Shown here: piece after piece, positions 23,788-33,200 of the stretch
Position numbering within the stretch: the stretch's first letter is position 1
Layout: every line of letters starts with the position of its first letter
Source of the DNA: Pholiota molesta
Lineage: Eukaryota > Basidiomycota > Agaricomycetes > Agaricales > Strophariaceae
DNA: 64,000 nucleotides
Assembly (NCBI GenBank): GCA_014925825.1
Contig: JACGCK010000013.1
Location: 372,001 to 436,000, forward strand
Reading direction: 5' to 3'
Translations under genes and position numbers: made by a program
The notes under the pieces: model-generated
What the model was told of the DNA's origin: nothing
Seen by the model: only the letters and a program-made list of their open reading frames with translations
The model's database searches: none

Positions 23788-24625
23788 CTAGACAGCGCCG
23801 TTTTCAACGAGTTTGCCGCAGATTATGTACTTGTTAGAGAAATGATCAATCCAGCCTGTCAAAAACAATACGCCAGTTAGATAAATACTACATGAAGAAA
23901 ATGTATCAAAGAGACGGACCTTTCATATTGTCACTGAGACGACGTCCGAAATGCCATTTCGATAAGCAGTTGTTCATACGACTTAGGAACTCCAACTCAC
24001 ATTTCATCCTGCTTCAGGTCATCGAGCTTGTCTAATGGTTGGTCCACGGGGGTCAGCATATCTGTAAATCAACATGAGGGTCTAAATAGGGCAGGATTGA
24101 GATGATGCAATAAGAGCGTACCGATGTCGAACGATTGTTTAGCCATTCCCCGAGATGCATCGCGGCCAGCAAAATTGCCATACATCCCATCTGTCTGCGC
24201 ATAAGCTCAATAAATCACGAAGATAATGCATGGAACGCACCAGGTCCGTAGAAGTTCCTCCCCGCCGTTACATCGAACACAGTCCCATTGATAGCAAGCA
24301 ATATCCGCTCATTGTCACGTCCGTTGAATGGCTCGAGTGTTGTGGGAGTATAGATCTTGAAAAGAACAGACGGTTGGTGTGCTTTGGGCAGCCAAGAGTA
24401 TCCTGCCTTGAATTCGTTTGGAATGGTAGCTGGTTTGGACTTTGAGGGGAATATGATACGCTGGACCGAGTATAGGATGTACAGGAAGAGAGCAGTGTTT
24501 ATGGGCGTCCCCAGATTCAGAGAGAGAGCCATGGGAGATTCGGAGCGCAGTAAAATACAGTTGTTGGAAGTTAACGAAGGGCCGACTGGGAGTGTAGTAG
24601 ACTTGTTACTCAGCCCGGCCGCCAC
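23788..24625 (-). CDS. DAP1: Dap1-like membrane-associated haem-binding protein (cytochrome b5-like, MAPR)
   Basis: MAPR-family protein (yeast Dap1, human PGRMC1) that binds haem and supports sterol-synthesis cytochrome P450 enzymes in the ER. An N-terminal hydrophobic stretch (INTALFLYILYSVQRIIF) is the anchor. The domain starts FKIYTPTTLEPFNGRDNERI and continues AINGTVFDVTAGRNFYGPG, spliced to DGMYGNFAGRDASRGMAKQS, DMLTPVDQPLDKLDDLKQD and GWIDHFSNKYIICGKLVENG, stop at 23788. A 14-nt microexon is needed to join DDLKQDE to GWIDHF in frame. The start may be 24625, or the internal Met at about 24532 (MALSLNLGTPINT), which fits the usual short N-terminus better. Confidence 0.88.
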
Positions 24626-24690
24626 GCGTAATCCCCAGTCACGTAAAGCGTAGGCAAGCTCAGTAATGTTTTAAAGGCACAGTCCATATC

Positions 24691-24774
24691 GGCCTTATGG
24701 TCTAGTAGCATGATTCCTCCTTTGGGTGTCTACCTAACTGGAGGAGGTCCTGGGTTCAACTCCCAGTGAGGCCC
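24691..24774 (+). tRNA. tRNA-Pro (anticodon TGG) with a 12-nt intron
   Basis: Acceptor stem GGCCTTA (24691-24697) pairs with TGAGGCC (24767-24773), one G-T pair, discriminator C at 24774. The A box is TGGTCTAGTAGCA. The anticodon stem CCTCC (24716-24720) pairs with GGAGG (24740-24744); loop TT-TGG-G gives anticodon TGG at 24723-24725. Twelve bases, 24727-24738, sit after position 37, the canonical intron position. The B box GGTTCAACTCC is intact. Confidence 0.93.
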
Positions 24775-24776
24775 CA

Positions 24777-24782
24777 TTTTTT
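24777..24782 (+). terminator. RNA polymerase III terminator of tRNA-Pro
   Basis: Run of six T on the coding strand starting three bases after the discriminator base, the usual Pol III stop signal. Confidence 0.8.
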
Positions 24783-25078
24783 GTTCCTTTTCTTTTTCTC
24801 GTATTTCCTGAAGAGCATTGGTCTCTTGAGTCTTGATATTATGATAACAGACAGTCAGACTACAGTACCCAATAGTGCAACCCGCCTGCGTACCTTGGGT
24901 TCAATTCCTAATGTTTTTGCTTTGTTTTTTTTTGCTTACCCTTTCTTGCGTCGCACGAACACTGTGAACCCTAAGACCAGGAATTTTTCTCGGTCTGTAA
25001 ACCCGTCCGTCAAGAATTTTATTCTGGCCTAGACATCGTACCGATTTCGAGATGTCTAGTATTTAATATTTACTACCA
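24783..25078. other. Spacer between tRNA and the duplicated block
   Basis: AT-rich, no gene. A B-box-like GGTTCAATTCC at about 24898-24908 resembles a decayed tRNA fragment but no other tRNA part is visible. Confidence 0.4.
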
Positions 25079-25160
25079 GTCTTATCCTCCCTTTTAATGG
25101 ACTCAAAATGGAGTGTGTGGCCTAGCATGTACATACACAACCGGGCTGCGCTATTAAGTA
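25079..25160. repeat. Displaced downstream flank of F-box copy A, ending in the 8-bp target duplication
   Basis: This stretch (GTGTGGCCTAGCATGTACAT and neighbours) matches 41259-41330, the sequence just downstream of F-box copy B. It is therefore the natural downstream flank of F-box copy A, now 9.9 kb away from it. It ends at 25153-25160 with ATTAAGTA, repeated at 35060-35067. Confidence 0.75.
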
Positions 25161-25847
25161 CGGTTAGATTCTGGGCCCAATCACCCAGGCTTAATATCAA
25201 ATCACCCAGGCTTAAAAATCAAGGGCTTAAGCAGAGTCTATTCTGGTCGCACTCAACCTCAGCACAAAATATTATGCACCTGGGATAAGTCGTTCTCACA
25301 CTCAATGGGGATTATTCCAAATCCAGAATATGTTCGGGACCTCATTCCTCCCCCTTCGGGTCGTTTCGGCGCATCGAAATTGCCCATTGCCCGGGGGTGT
25401 CCTTGATGATGCTCGTACTTTGCAGGCAGTAAAGAAGGAAAGAAAACATATATTGCATATACTCTACACCTACAAGATATATAATTATTGGAACAAATAC
25501 CTGCCATGCTTCCGAATGCCCCATTCCAACCCAAATCACTCCCATCTTGAATCCTGATCCATGCCATCAATAAAGTGTGAGATGAGCTAAAAGAAACTTG
25601 AAAGAAACCAATGATTGTGTGAGCTTACAATAGGGGACCCACAGGATACTATGACATACCTTGAACTTGTGATGAGATGCAAGGGTTATAGAAAGGACTC
25701 AAAAAACAGAAAATACAAGCTAGACGATATGTGCCATTCAACATGGTTCCCACAAACCGGGAATATGCAGCAAGAGCAATCACAGATCTTCTACACGGAC
25801 ACATGTCCGTGCCACAACAGTGTGGAATCAATATGACAGAAAAAAGA

Positions 25848-25882
25848 AGAGGGGAGAGGGAGGGAGGGAGGGAGGGAAGGAA
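25848..25882. repeat. GGGA microsatellite
   Basis: Purine-only run with about six GGGA/GGGAA units, in the left non-coding part of the transposon. Confidence 0.8.
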
Positions 25883-27686
25883 GAGTCAGTGGTGGGTTGA
25901 AAGACGCAGACAAGGTGACGCAAAATTTGTGCATCGCATGACCTTCAAAAGGTTTTGCCAAACAATGCCAAATCAATATCTCGTTCAACCACTGCACGCC
26001 GCACAAAATCAAGCAAAGTCAATGCTCTTGAGTCGAGTTCATCTGTTGTGGCACACATACTGAACAGTGAACAGAATTGACATTTAATTGCTAATTAACA
26101 TTACTGAATAAAATCTAATATCTATTTGAACGATTAAACAAGGTAGCAGGCTGAGCAGATTGCAGGATTGCATTCACAAAGCTGGGTGCCTGGGCAGATG
26201 TAGATGAGGTGGAGGAAGGAGAGGAAGAATGCTCTTGATGAGAGGGGTTAGAGGTTTGGGACACACCCCGGTTGGGTACTTGCCATAACTCAGATGATGA
26301 TGAAGGTGACAAGTCACCCAGACCAGGAGTAAATGCTAGGACCGATTCATTTACACCTCCTCGTGATTGGGACTGGATGAATGCTTGATACCAAGCATTG
26401 TCCAAACGAATAGAGGTGTCAATGTAGCTGCCAACAAAGACACATTAGAAAAGGTCATTGAAACTGAAGTCAGCAGTGCCCGAAACACACCTTCGCCATG
26501 CTTCACTCGCAAAATCTTCCCCTCATTGCTCGATTCCCTCCTTGAACCAAAGATCCACCTTTGACCAAAAATCTGTACCTTCAGGGATACGGCCCTTTTG
26601 CTTTTGAACTCGTTTGCGCTTTGATGGATGTTCCGTGTCATCTGAACCATCTTCTGGTGCGTCGGGATCCTCGCTGGCATCGATTCCAAAGACAGTTTGA
26701 TGGTCAATACAAAATCGCCGCTAGTCAAGAGTCAAACAATAGAACTGAATATAAACATGTTTTACGACGCACCAATAAGACATTATGGACCAGATATCCT
26801 TGGGTTGAAGCAGTGGCCATGGTTCCATGGCGATATTTCTCCGCTGACTCGGCTGTGAACTTCTCGAGCGAAGTTTGCTTGGGGCCTATTACACTATCTC
26901 GAAGCTGACAAATTAATGAGCACTCAGATGGTATGAGAATAGAGAGAAGGGCCCTCACATCTTGTCTGAAAGCGTTGCGTACACTCGAGGTGATCTTCTT
27001 CAAGTCAGAGACCCACTTGCTTTCACGTGCAGGCACCGCAAATATGTTGTCCAGACGATAAGCCACTGCATTTTTGCGCATTACTTTCTGTTACAGATTC
27101 TCTAGTTATGAGCAGCAAATATGGAAGGATAGATTTACTCACATCAACCTCAATATGGATGTTTTTAAATGATACTCGTCGTGGCTGATAGATCATCTCT
27201 TGGCAGATACGCCGCACGGTAATCTATAGTCAGAAAAGGAGTATAAAAGAGTATACTTGGTTGAGTTGTGCTTAGGACATACCGTTTGCTCACTTGTTAA
27301 CTGAAAATTGGCATCCAGTCGTATTGTGAGCTCATCCAAAATACGCTTCAGATCTCCTCCAACAGCATTTGAAGTGTTTCCGGTGGCTGACTGAATGGCT
27401 TGGGTGATGTTCTGTTCGACACTGAACTGGCAGGCCACTGCGAACACTCGGGTCCATAGATCGGCCGTTGTTAGGCTTCCATCCAGAGAAGAACCAAGCT
27501 GCCAATGAAGGGTGATGATCAATGTTGGATCAATGTATATCAAAGGATCGAGATAAAAGTGAAGAAACATACCTTGTACAAGGCGGTCAAATGTGAGATG
27601 CGTATCGGCCCCAGTCCAAATTCCTTTGAAACATTATCTATAAAGAGCATGCCAGGGTCAACAGATGCGTCTGGTGTGTACGATGT

Positions 27687-27694
27687 GGCCGGAG
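27687..27694. repeat. Left target-site duplication GGCCGGAG of the hAT-like element
   Basis: Identical to 29140-29147 and directly abutting the inverted terminal repeat. Confidence 0.85.
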
Positions 27695-27950
27695 TAGTGT
27701 TTTGAAGTCCGGTCCGGTCCGGTTTTTCGCCCCAAATGGCTTGGACCGAGACCGAGACCGGTCTTCGATTTGTCCCAACCCCCCAAAAACCGGACCGAAC
27801 CGATGTGGACCGGTCCTGAACGGCCTTGCACGGTCCAAAGACCGGTCAAGACCGGTTCCGGTTTAGACTGGTCAAGACCAGTGTGGGACTGGTCCAGACC
27901 GGTCTTGCGAGCAGCACCAGGCGGCATCTCAGCGTCTCCATGCCGCAGGT

Positions 27951-27966
27951 ACTGCAATATTGCAGT
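27951..27966. repeat. Perfect 16-bp palindrome
   Basis: ACTGCAATATTGCAGT equals its own reverse complement. Lies inside the hAT-like element. Confidence 0.9.
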
Positions 27967-28146
27967 GCCCTTGTGCATGTAGACGGTGTGGTGTCCCCGG
28001 TGCACTTGCACTGTGCCACCGCCATCGCCATGTCCGCCGCATCGTCATGTCCGCCGCCACTGCCGCCGTCGTCATCGAGTCACCGCCGCCCGTAGGCGAG
28101 GGTTCGCGGGTACGCTGCCAGCCCAACCCTCGCGTCTCCACGACAC

Positions 28147-28170
28147 AAAACAGTACAAATGTACTGTTTT
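28147..28170. repeat. Inverted repeat with 11-bp arms
   Basis: Arms AAAACAGTACA and TGTACTGTTTT separated by two bases. Inside the hAT-like element. Confidence 0.9.
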
Positions 28171-28811
28171 GCGTACATCTAGACGGTAGGGGCCGCTCGA
28201 AACCCGCCTCGCCGCCGTTGGGCGCCAGCGCGGCGCTAGCTCCCGAGTGGACGACACTGTCGAGAGCTGGCGCGACGAGCTCGAGGCTCACACATGCCAG
28301 CTTCAGGACCAGCTTGACACCGCACGCGAGGCCCCCGGCGGCCTGCCCTTGCTGCCGTCGTAGATCCTGACCGTGTTGTCGCGGAGCGATCCCGCGTGAG
28401 CGGCAACGATCCACGCGGATGAGAGCTGGGCCGCATGGCCTACTCACTCTGAGTTGTCCATGTGCTCGCTGTGATGACGTGGCAGTGCGGACGGGCGCGT
28501 TGTGCGCCTTCGAGGGCCCTCGGTCGAGCGGGGATGGCACAGGACTTGACTCGAGCACGCCGCCTCGGCGTGGCGACGCCCAGGAGGCGGCTGTCCCGCA
28601 GAGGCATGCTATTGGGGGGGGAACGGTGTTAGTGGGGCACATCGGACAGTGCAGGTGACGCACTTGGCGGCTCTCCCACTTCATGGGTCTGCCCTTGGTG
28701 TCCACCTCCCCTGTTCCGTCGTCGCGCGCGATTGAACAGCGCATCGTGATTCGTGGCTGTACAGGAGGGGCGAGGCGGGCGTTGTGGTGGCTGGTGGTGG
28801 TGAGAGTTCAA

Positions 28812-28842
28812 GCCATCAACCGTGGTAACCACGGTTGATGGC
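28812..28842. repeat. 31-bp palindrome with 15-bp arms
   Basis: Perfect arms GCCATCAACCGTGGT and ACCACGGTTGATGGC around a single A. Inside the hAT-like element, near its right subterminal array. Confidence 0.92.
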
Positions 28843-29139
28843 CATTTCGGCGAACGCCGGAAGCTGTGCGCGGAAATGTTTTCAAATCTAGACTGGAAAT
28901 AATGTGATAAGTACGATTATTGAATAGAAAATAAGGCACTCACTAAGGAAAGTAAAAGACCGGTTAAGACTGGTAAGACCGGTCTTTGGCCGGTCTTGAG
29001 TTTTCGAAAATGCTGATGGACCGAAGACCGGACCGCGGTTACAGTCTTGATCGGTCTTCGGAATTTCCGGTCTTGATCGGTTACGGTCCGGTCCAGTCCC
29101 GGTTTTTGGCTAGTCTTGTAACCGGACCTTCAAACACTA

Positions 29140-29147
29140 GGCCGGAG
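29140..29147. repeat. Right target-site duplication GGCCGGAG of the hAT-like element
   Basis: Second copy of the octamer at 27687-27694. Confidence 0.85.
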
Positions 29148-29526
29148 GTGGTGCCAAAGTCTGAGTACTGAATATGTCTTCTGGGTTATCCATTGAAGCA
29201 GCCTCAGGCGATGACCCAGAGCTATAGTCATAAGAGAAGTTTGTAGAGGACATAGAATTCAAGTGGAAGATGAGGGAGCGCTCACTTTGGGTGCACTCAG
29301 GCTTTTATAATCTGGAGGACGGCCAAAACTGACATAAATAACGCATCGCGTCGCGTCGCGCTATCTGAGTCACATCTATCTTTGTTGAACTGGATAAACA
29401 AACAGAATGATGTGCTGAGGCGGAACAGCAAGGCTGACCACAGGGCGGAACAGGGAGTCTGCCGTGAAATGTATAAGAGGGCGGGGTGGAAAGAGGTTCA
29501 ACCCTCTTTCCCCCTCCGCCGCACTG

Positions 29527-30252
29527 ATGTCATCAGATTCGGAGTTTGAAATGACTCAGCACACATTGGTCGGACATTCACCTTCAAGTCCCAAACGACG
29601 CAAAACCAGCTTGCATCCACTGCCTAACACCACAAGCATTGACATTCCAGCGTATGTTCTCTTCAATTTTCTATGCTATTGTTGATCCAAATATTATATA
29701 GGTTGTTTGCACCAGGTGGAAGCCTTGATTCGCAAACTACCGATTCTCAGTGGGCCGAAATTCACTGCGAAGCACAATCACCAGAATCACAGCCGCTAGA
29801 GGGCCTGGGACTCGGAGATTCAACGATGGGATTCTCGCAGCAACCAGAGGACTTTGGATCACAGTCGGAGCCACCAGAGGATCATTGTCCAGAGGATACG
29901 AAACATATGTCCTCTAATTTCACTCAATGCTGTTCTGATATCATTTTTAATCTTAGACTCACAGTGCCACCCAGCACAGTGCGGTGATGAATATCTTATC
30001 AGTCAAGTTATCAACATCATTGACTTATGCACGACCAACGCCATCTACAACTTGGATTTGCCCAAGAAAGAGAAGGAAATCAAGCATTTACATGAGCGTT
30101 GTACAATTCTCGAGGGCCAAGTAAGCTCTTTAACGGCACGCAATGAGATCATCTGTCGAGAACTTTCAAGGGAGCGAGAGTGGATTCATTTATTGGAACA
30201 GACACTTCAATCGCGTGGAATTCCATACCCTCCTTATCCTGTAAAGATTTAA
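29527..30252 (+). CDS. Small coiled-coil protein carried by the transposon
   Basis: Three exons. The N-terminus is Ser-rich with a basic PKRRK (SPSSPKRRKTSLHPL). The middle is acidic and Pro/Gln-rich (GFSQQPEDFGSQSEPPEDHC). The C-terminus is a coiled coil: LPKKEKEIKHLHERCTILEG, then VSSLTARNEIICRELSRERE, ending SRGIPYPPYPVKI. I chose the Met at 29527 because upstream codons lack plausible composition; 29464 is the alternative. It converges with the transposase gene, only 46 bp apart, so both belong to the element. Function unknown; a DNA-binding or oligomerising partner of the transposase is only a guess. Confidence 0.6.
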
Positions 30253-30297
30253 TTTGTGCGCTAATACACAATCAAATTTCTCTCATTATATATCAAA

Positions 30298-33200
30298 TCA
30301 TATAACAGATTCACCCGGTAGAAGTGAATCAGAATGTTGTCCTGAACCTTGTCCACGGCCCCGTCGCCCACGCATCGAGGTTGCTCTTGCTCTGGGAGCA
30401 TCATGCACACCTCGTCCTCGAGCCATACCTCGTGCCAATCCATGCCCAGCAGATGGTGCTTTTCTTGAATCAATCAATGCTTTAACGCTTGTCGAGATTA
30501 TCATTTCTTCCTCCTGATCATCTATTGGGCATGAAGAAATACGATATTTCTGAATGTGAATTGCATCGCGCATCTTCGCAGTATTCAGAATCAAATCATC
30601 GGGATTCACTTTATGCTCGATGATTGGTTGCTCATGCTCTGTCCGGATCCGTTCTTGATAAATATACTTAAATCCGCTGGCCGAGCAACCATTGCGTTCG
30701 CAATCATGAGGAGTGTTGATTGTACACAAAATATCCTGGACCAAAATTTAATCCAAATTTCACTGAACAGACTGTTCCACTCACTGATAGCGCAACAAAT
30801 GACCACTGGTCTTGTAATATGACCCGTGGCATTTGGAATTTTGTCGCAACCTTGTTTGTGCTTGCCAACTGAATCAGAATACCATCCGGTTGATTTTGGT
30901 CATAATTTTTCGAGTTGACCTGCTGAATAATTTCGCGAACACAGCCCACATTTGGTCGACTATGCCCAGACTGAATAAGAACATATTCACCTAGGGAACA
31001 TGTGTCATTATTTAACAGATGCATTGAGTGATTGGTGACGTAGCGTGTCGTTGGGGGTGCATGAGAAATATGAGGGAGTTTTGCACCGGTGAGGGTTTGT
31101 GCGAAGGGTCGAGGGCGTATTTTATCTCGCCAGCATAATCCTAAAACTAACATTAGAAAACATTTCACAGCTTCAAAATTAGGCTTACCTGGAATGGTAT
31201 CAATGGTGTTTGTATTGGGTATACCCAGATAATCCGATAGAGTACGATCTGCCGAAAGTAGAGTACGGGGCCCAGGTCCAATAGACACCCAATCCGACTC
31301 GTTCGCGAGCAAAGGATCCTGACGATTACCATCCTCATCAGCAGGAAGGAAGAAGCCCCCACTAAGGAGGTGCCGAATACGATTTCCTTGAGCAAAAGCT
31401 AATGCAATGTCGCGGGAGGGAGCCAACCGATTGCTATGGACACTTTTCGCTCGAATAACTGCATTGAATGATTCAAACGTTTCTGTTGCAAATAAAATAG
31501 CTGGGCCAAACCGACGGATATGAGCAGGGAGGTGCAGAAGAATATGGAATTTTGATTTATTGAACCAAGCACAGGTCCATTGCGCTGTCTTGAGGAGAAA
31601 ATGCCGGATTTCAACTTCTAAAGTCATCTAAGAGACGAAATAACCAGATGAGAACTTTCAGAATACAAAAAGTTGACAGACATACCGTAAATTCATTTAT
31701 GTCTTCGATGACAGGTTGGTATAAAAGAGGAACAAGTTTTGACAGTGAAAGCCATGCATCAAATACTTCCGGTGACACCATATCAAAGATGACAAAGGGT
31801 GCCACTTGCGAGATCGCACGAAAGTCTCGCCCCGTAAGTGAATTCGCATAGTTCACGAGAGTCTCACCACCAAAAGGGAAAGTCCGAGGGTCCTAACGTT
31901 GAAGCTGTTTAGCCTCTGAATGAGAAGTTTCTTGCGCGCTTCGTCATTCTTGATTTGGTTTGAAATGAGATCACGCCAGAAGTACTTGACGAAGCCCAAT
32001 AGAACGACATGTAATAATTCGACGGGGGTGTCTTGATGTGGATCCAAACCTACAAAAATATGAAATATGTTCAAAAAACGAAATAGCAATAAGACTATAC
32101 CTTTAAGCCGCCAAACAGGACTTGTAATGTCACTTGGCAGATCCCTAATAGCCCTATCAAGCGCTTCTTGCTTTGCAATTGGGCCTTGCTTGGCCTTGTA
32201 CGAGTCGAAAAGTTTATCGAAGAAGAATTCCTGGACTGTATCCTTAATGCCGGTATTTGTGCGAGAAGCTTTCAGTCGAGATTTTGCACCAATTTTAGAG
32301 GCCTCGCGAAAGTAGCCATTGAGTATACTGAGGGTTTCAGCTCTTGTGCGCAGCTTGGCAGGCTAGGAGTTGATATGTTGAGTGTTTAGCTTGTAAGTTT
32401 TTATTATTGAAAACATACCTTAATAAATGCTTTGATACGAAGCAACATCGCCGTCATATCTTCTACAAATTTACCCCGTGGCTTCTTGGCCGGAGCTGCT
32501 AACGAGGGTGATGTAGGAGCTGGGGGAGCAGACTCAGAATCGTTATCGCTGCCGACACTAGAGGGTGCTGGGCTGTCATTGTGTGTGGTGTGTTGGTCTG
32601 GTAGTGGCAAAATCCCAGCATCTTGGGCGTCTGTACCCTTAACCCAACATGTTCGGCAAAAGTACTTCCCGCGGAGACCAATATGACATGCAAATTCGCT
32701 ATGCATGGGATTATCTCCCAGCAGCGCGAGAACCGTCGGAAATACATAACGAGCTCCTTATGAACGAAATCCCATGCCCAAATACCATTTTTTTGGGCGT
32801 CTCTGAAAGATGAAATATGATGAGTTTAACTGAAACAAGTAATGAGAAATGAACGAAATACACTCACTCAATTTGTTGAACAACCCCGTCCATCATTTCA
32901 AGTGGCGGAGCGATATTTGATGTACATAGATAATGTACATTGTATTCCTTCGCAGATTCCTTGAGCGGTAGTCCTGCCAGCGTGAATAAAAAGCTATTGT
33001 GTTCGTTCCATTTCTTGGATGTATTGCCAGATGTATCGTCACAGTACAACAATACGGGCATTGAAAGTACTCGATGGCCTTTGGCGCGTCCTCTCCATGG
33101 ATTTCCGAGCACAGGATTGGTATATTTCCAAGGTAGTAGTTGTTCGTTTGGTTGTGACCCTTTCGCACGTATCCCTAGACAAAATGATTGAATGATAGCA

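Larger units (their letters stand above)
27695..29139. mobile_element. Non-autonomous hAT-like transposon, 1445 bp, inserted in a transposon exon
   Basis: The left end TAGTGTTTTGAAGTCCGGT and the right end, read inverted, TAGTGTTTGAAGGTCCGGT, differ by little more than an indel. Both ends abut the 8-bp duplication GGCCGGAG; 8-bp duplications and TAGNG termini are hAT hallmarks. Each terminal ~250 bp is packed with ACCGGTC/GACCGGT copies on both strands, as expected of subterminal transposase-binding arrays. The interior is GC-rich and holds three palindromes but no convincing transposase. Removing it with one target copy leaves the host reading frame open, so it landed in a coding exon. Confidence 0.88.
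26115..29254 (-). pseudogene. Transposon accessory gene, split by a hAT-like insertion and with an in-frame stop
   Basis: Starts MSSTNFSYDYSSGSSPEAAS at 29254. The frame runs to LAPPP at the insertion, and resumes beyond it at TSYTPDASVDPGMLFIDNVS when the element and one target copy are ignored. Further exons give FGLGPIRISHLTALYK, GSSLDGSLTTADLWTRVFAV, ITVRRICQEMIYQPRRVSFK, VPARESKWVSDLKKITSSVR, DSVIGPKQTSLEKFTAESAE and a nuclear-localisation-like KRKRVQKQKGR. A TGA at 26523-26525 replaces an expected Trp in EQ-GEDFASEAW. The last exon ends PATLFNRSNRY. I recall similar proteins next to transposases in mushroom genomes but know no function. Confidence 0.7.

Noticed and set aside
24890..24915. 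Second tRNA suggested by a B-box-like GGTTCAATTCC
   Set aside because: No acceptor stem, A box or anticodon arm can be formed around it.
28330..28440. WD40-like peptide (DNTVRIYDGSKG) in the hAT-like element
   Set aside because: Only one short match in one frame with no neighbouring repeats; probably chance, at best a tiny captured fragment.
27929..28744. Long leftward ORF (271 codons) inside the hAT-like element
   Set aside because: GC-rich low-complexity sequence opens long frames on both strands; composition is not protein-like and no transposase or BED finger is visible.
27951..28842. CRISPR-like or phage-type repeat array
   Set aside because: The palindromes differ from each other, are not regularly spaced and lie in a eukaryotic transposon.
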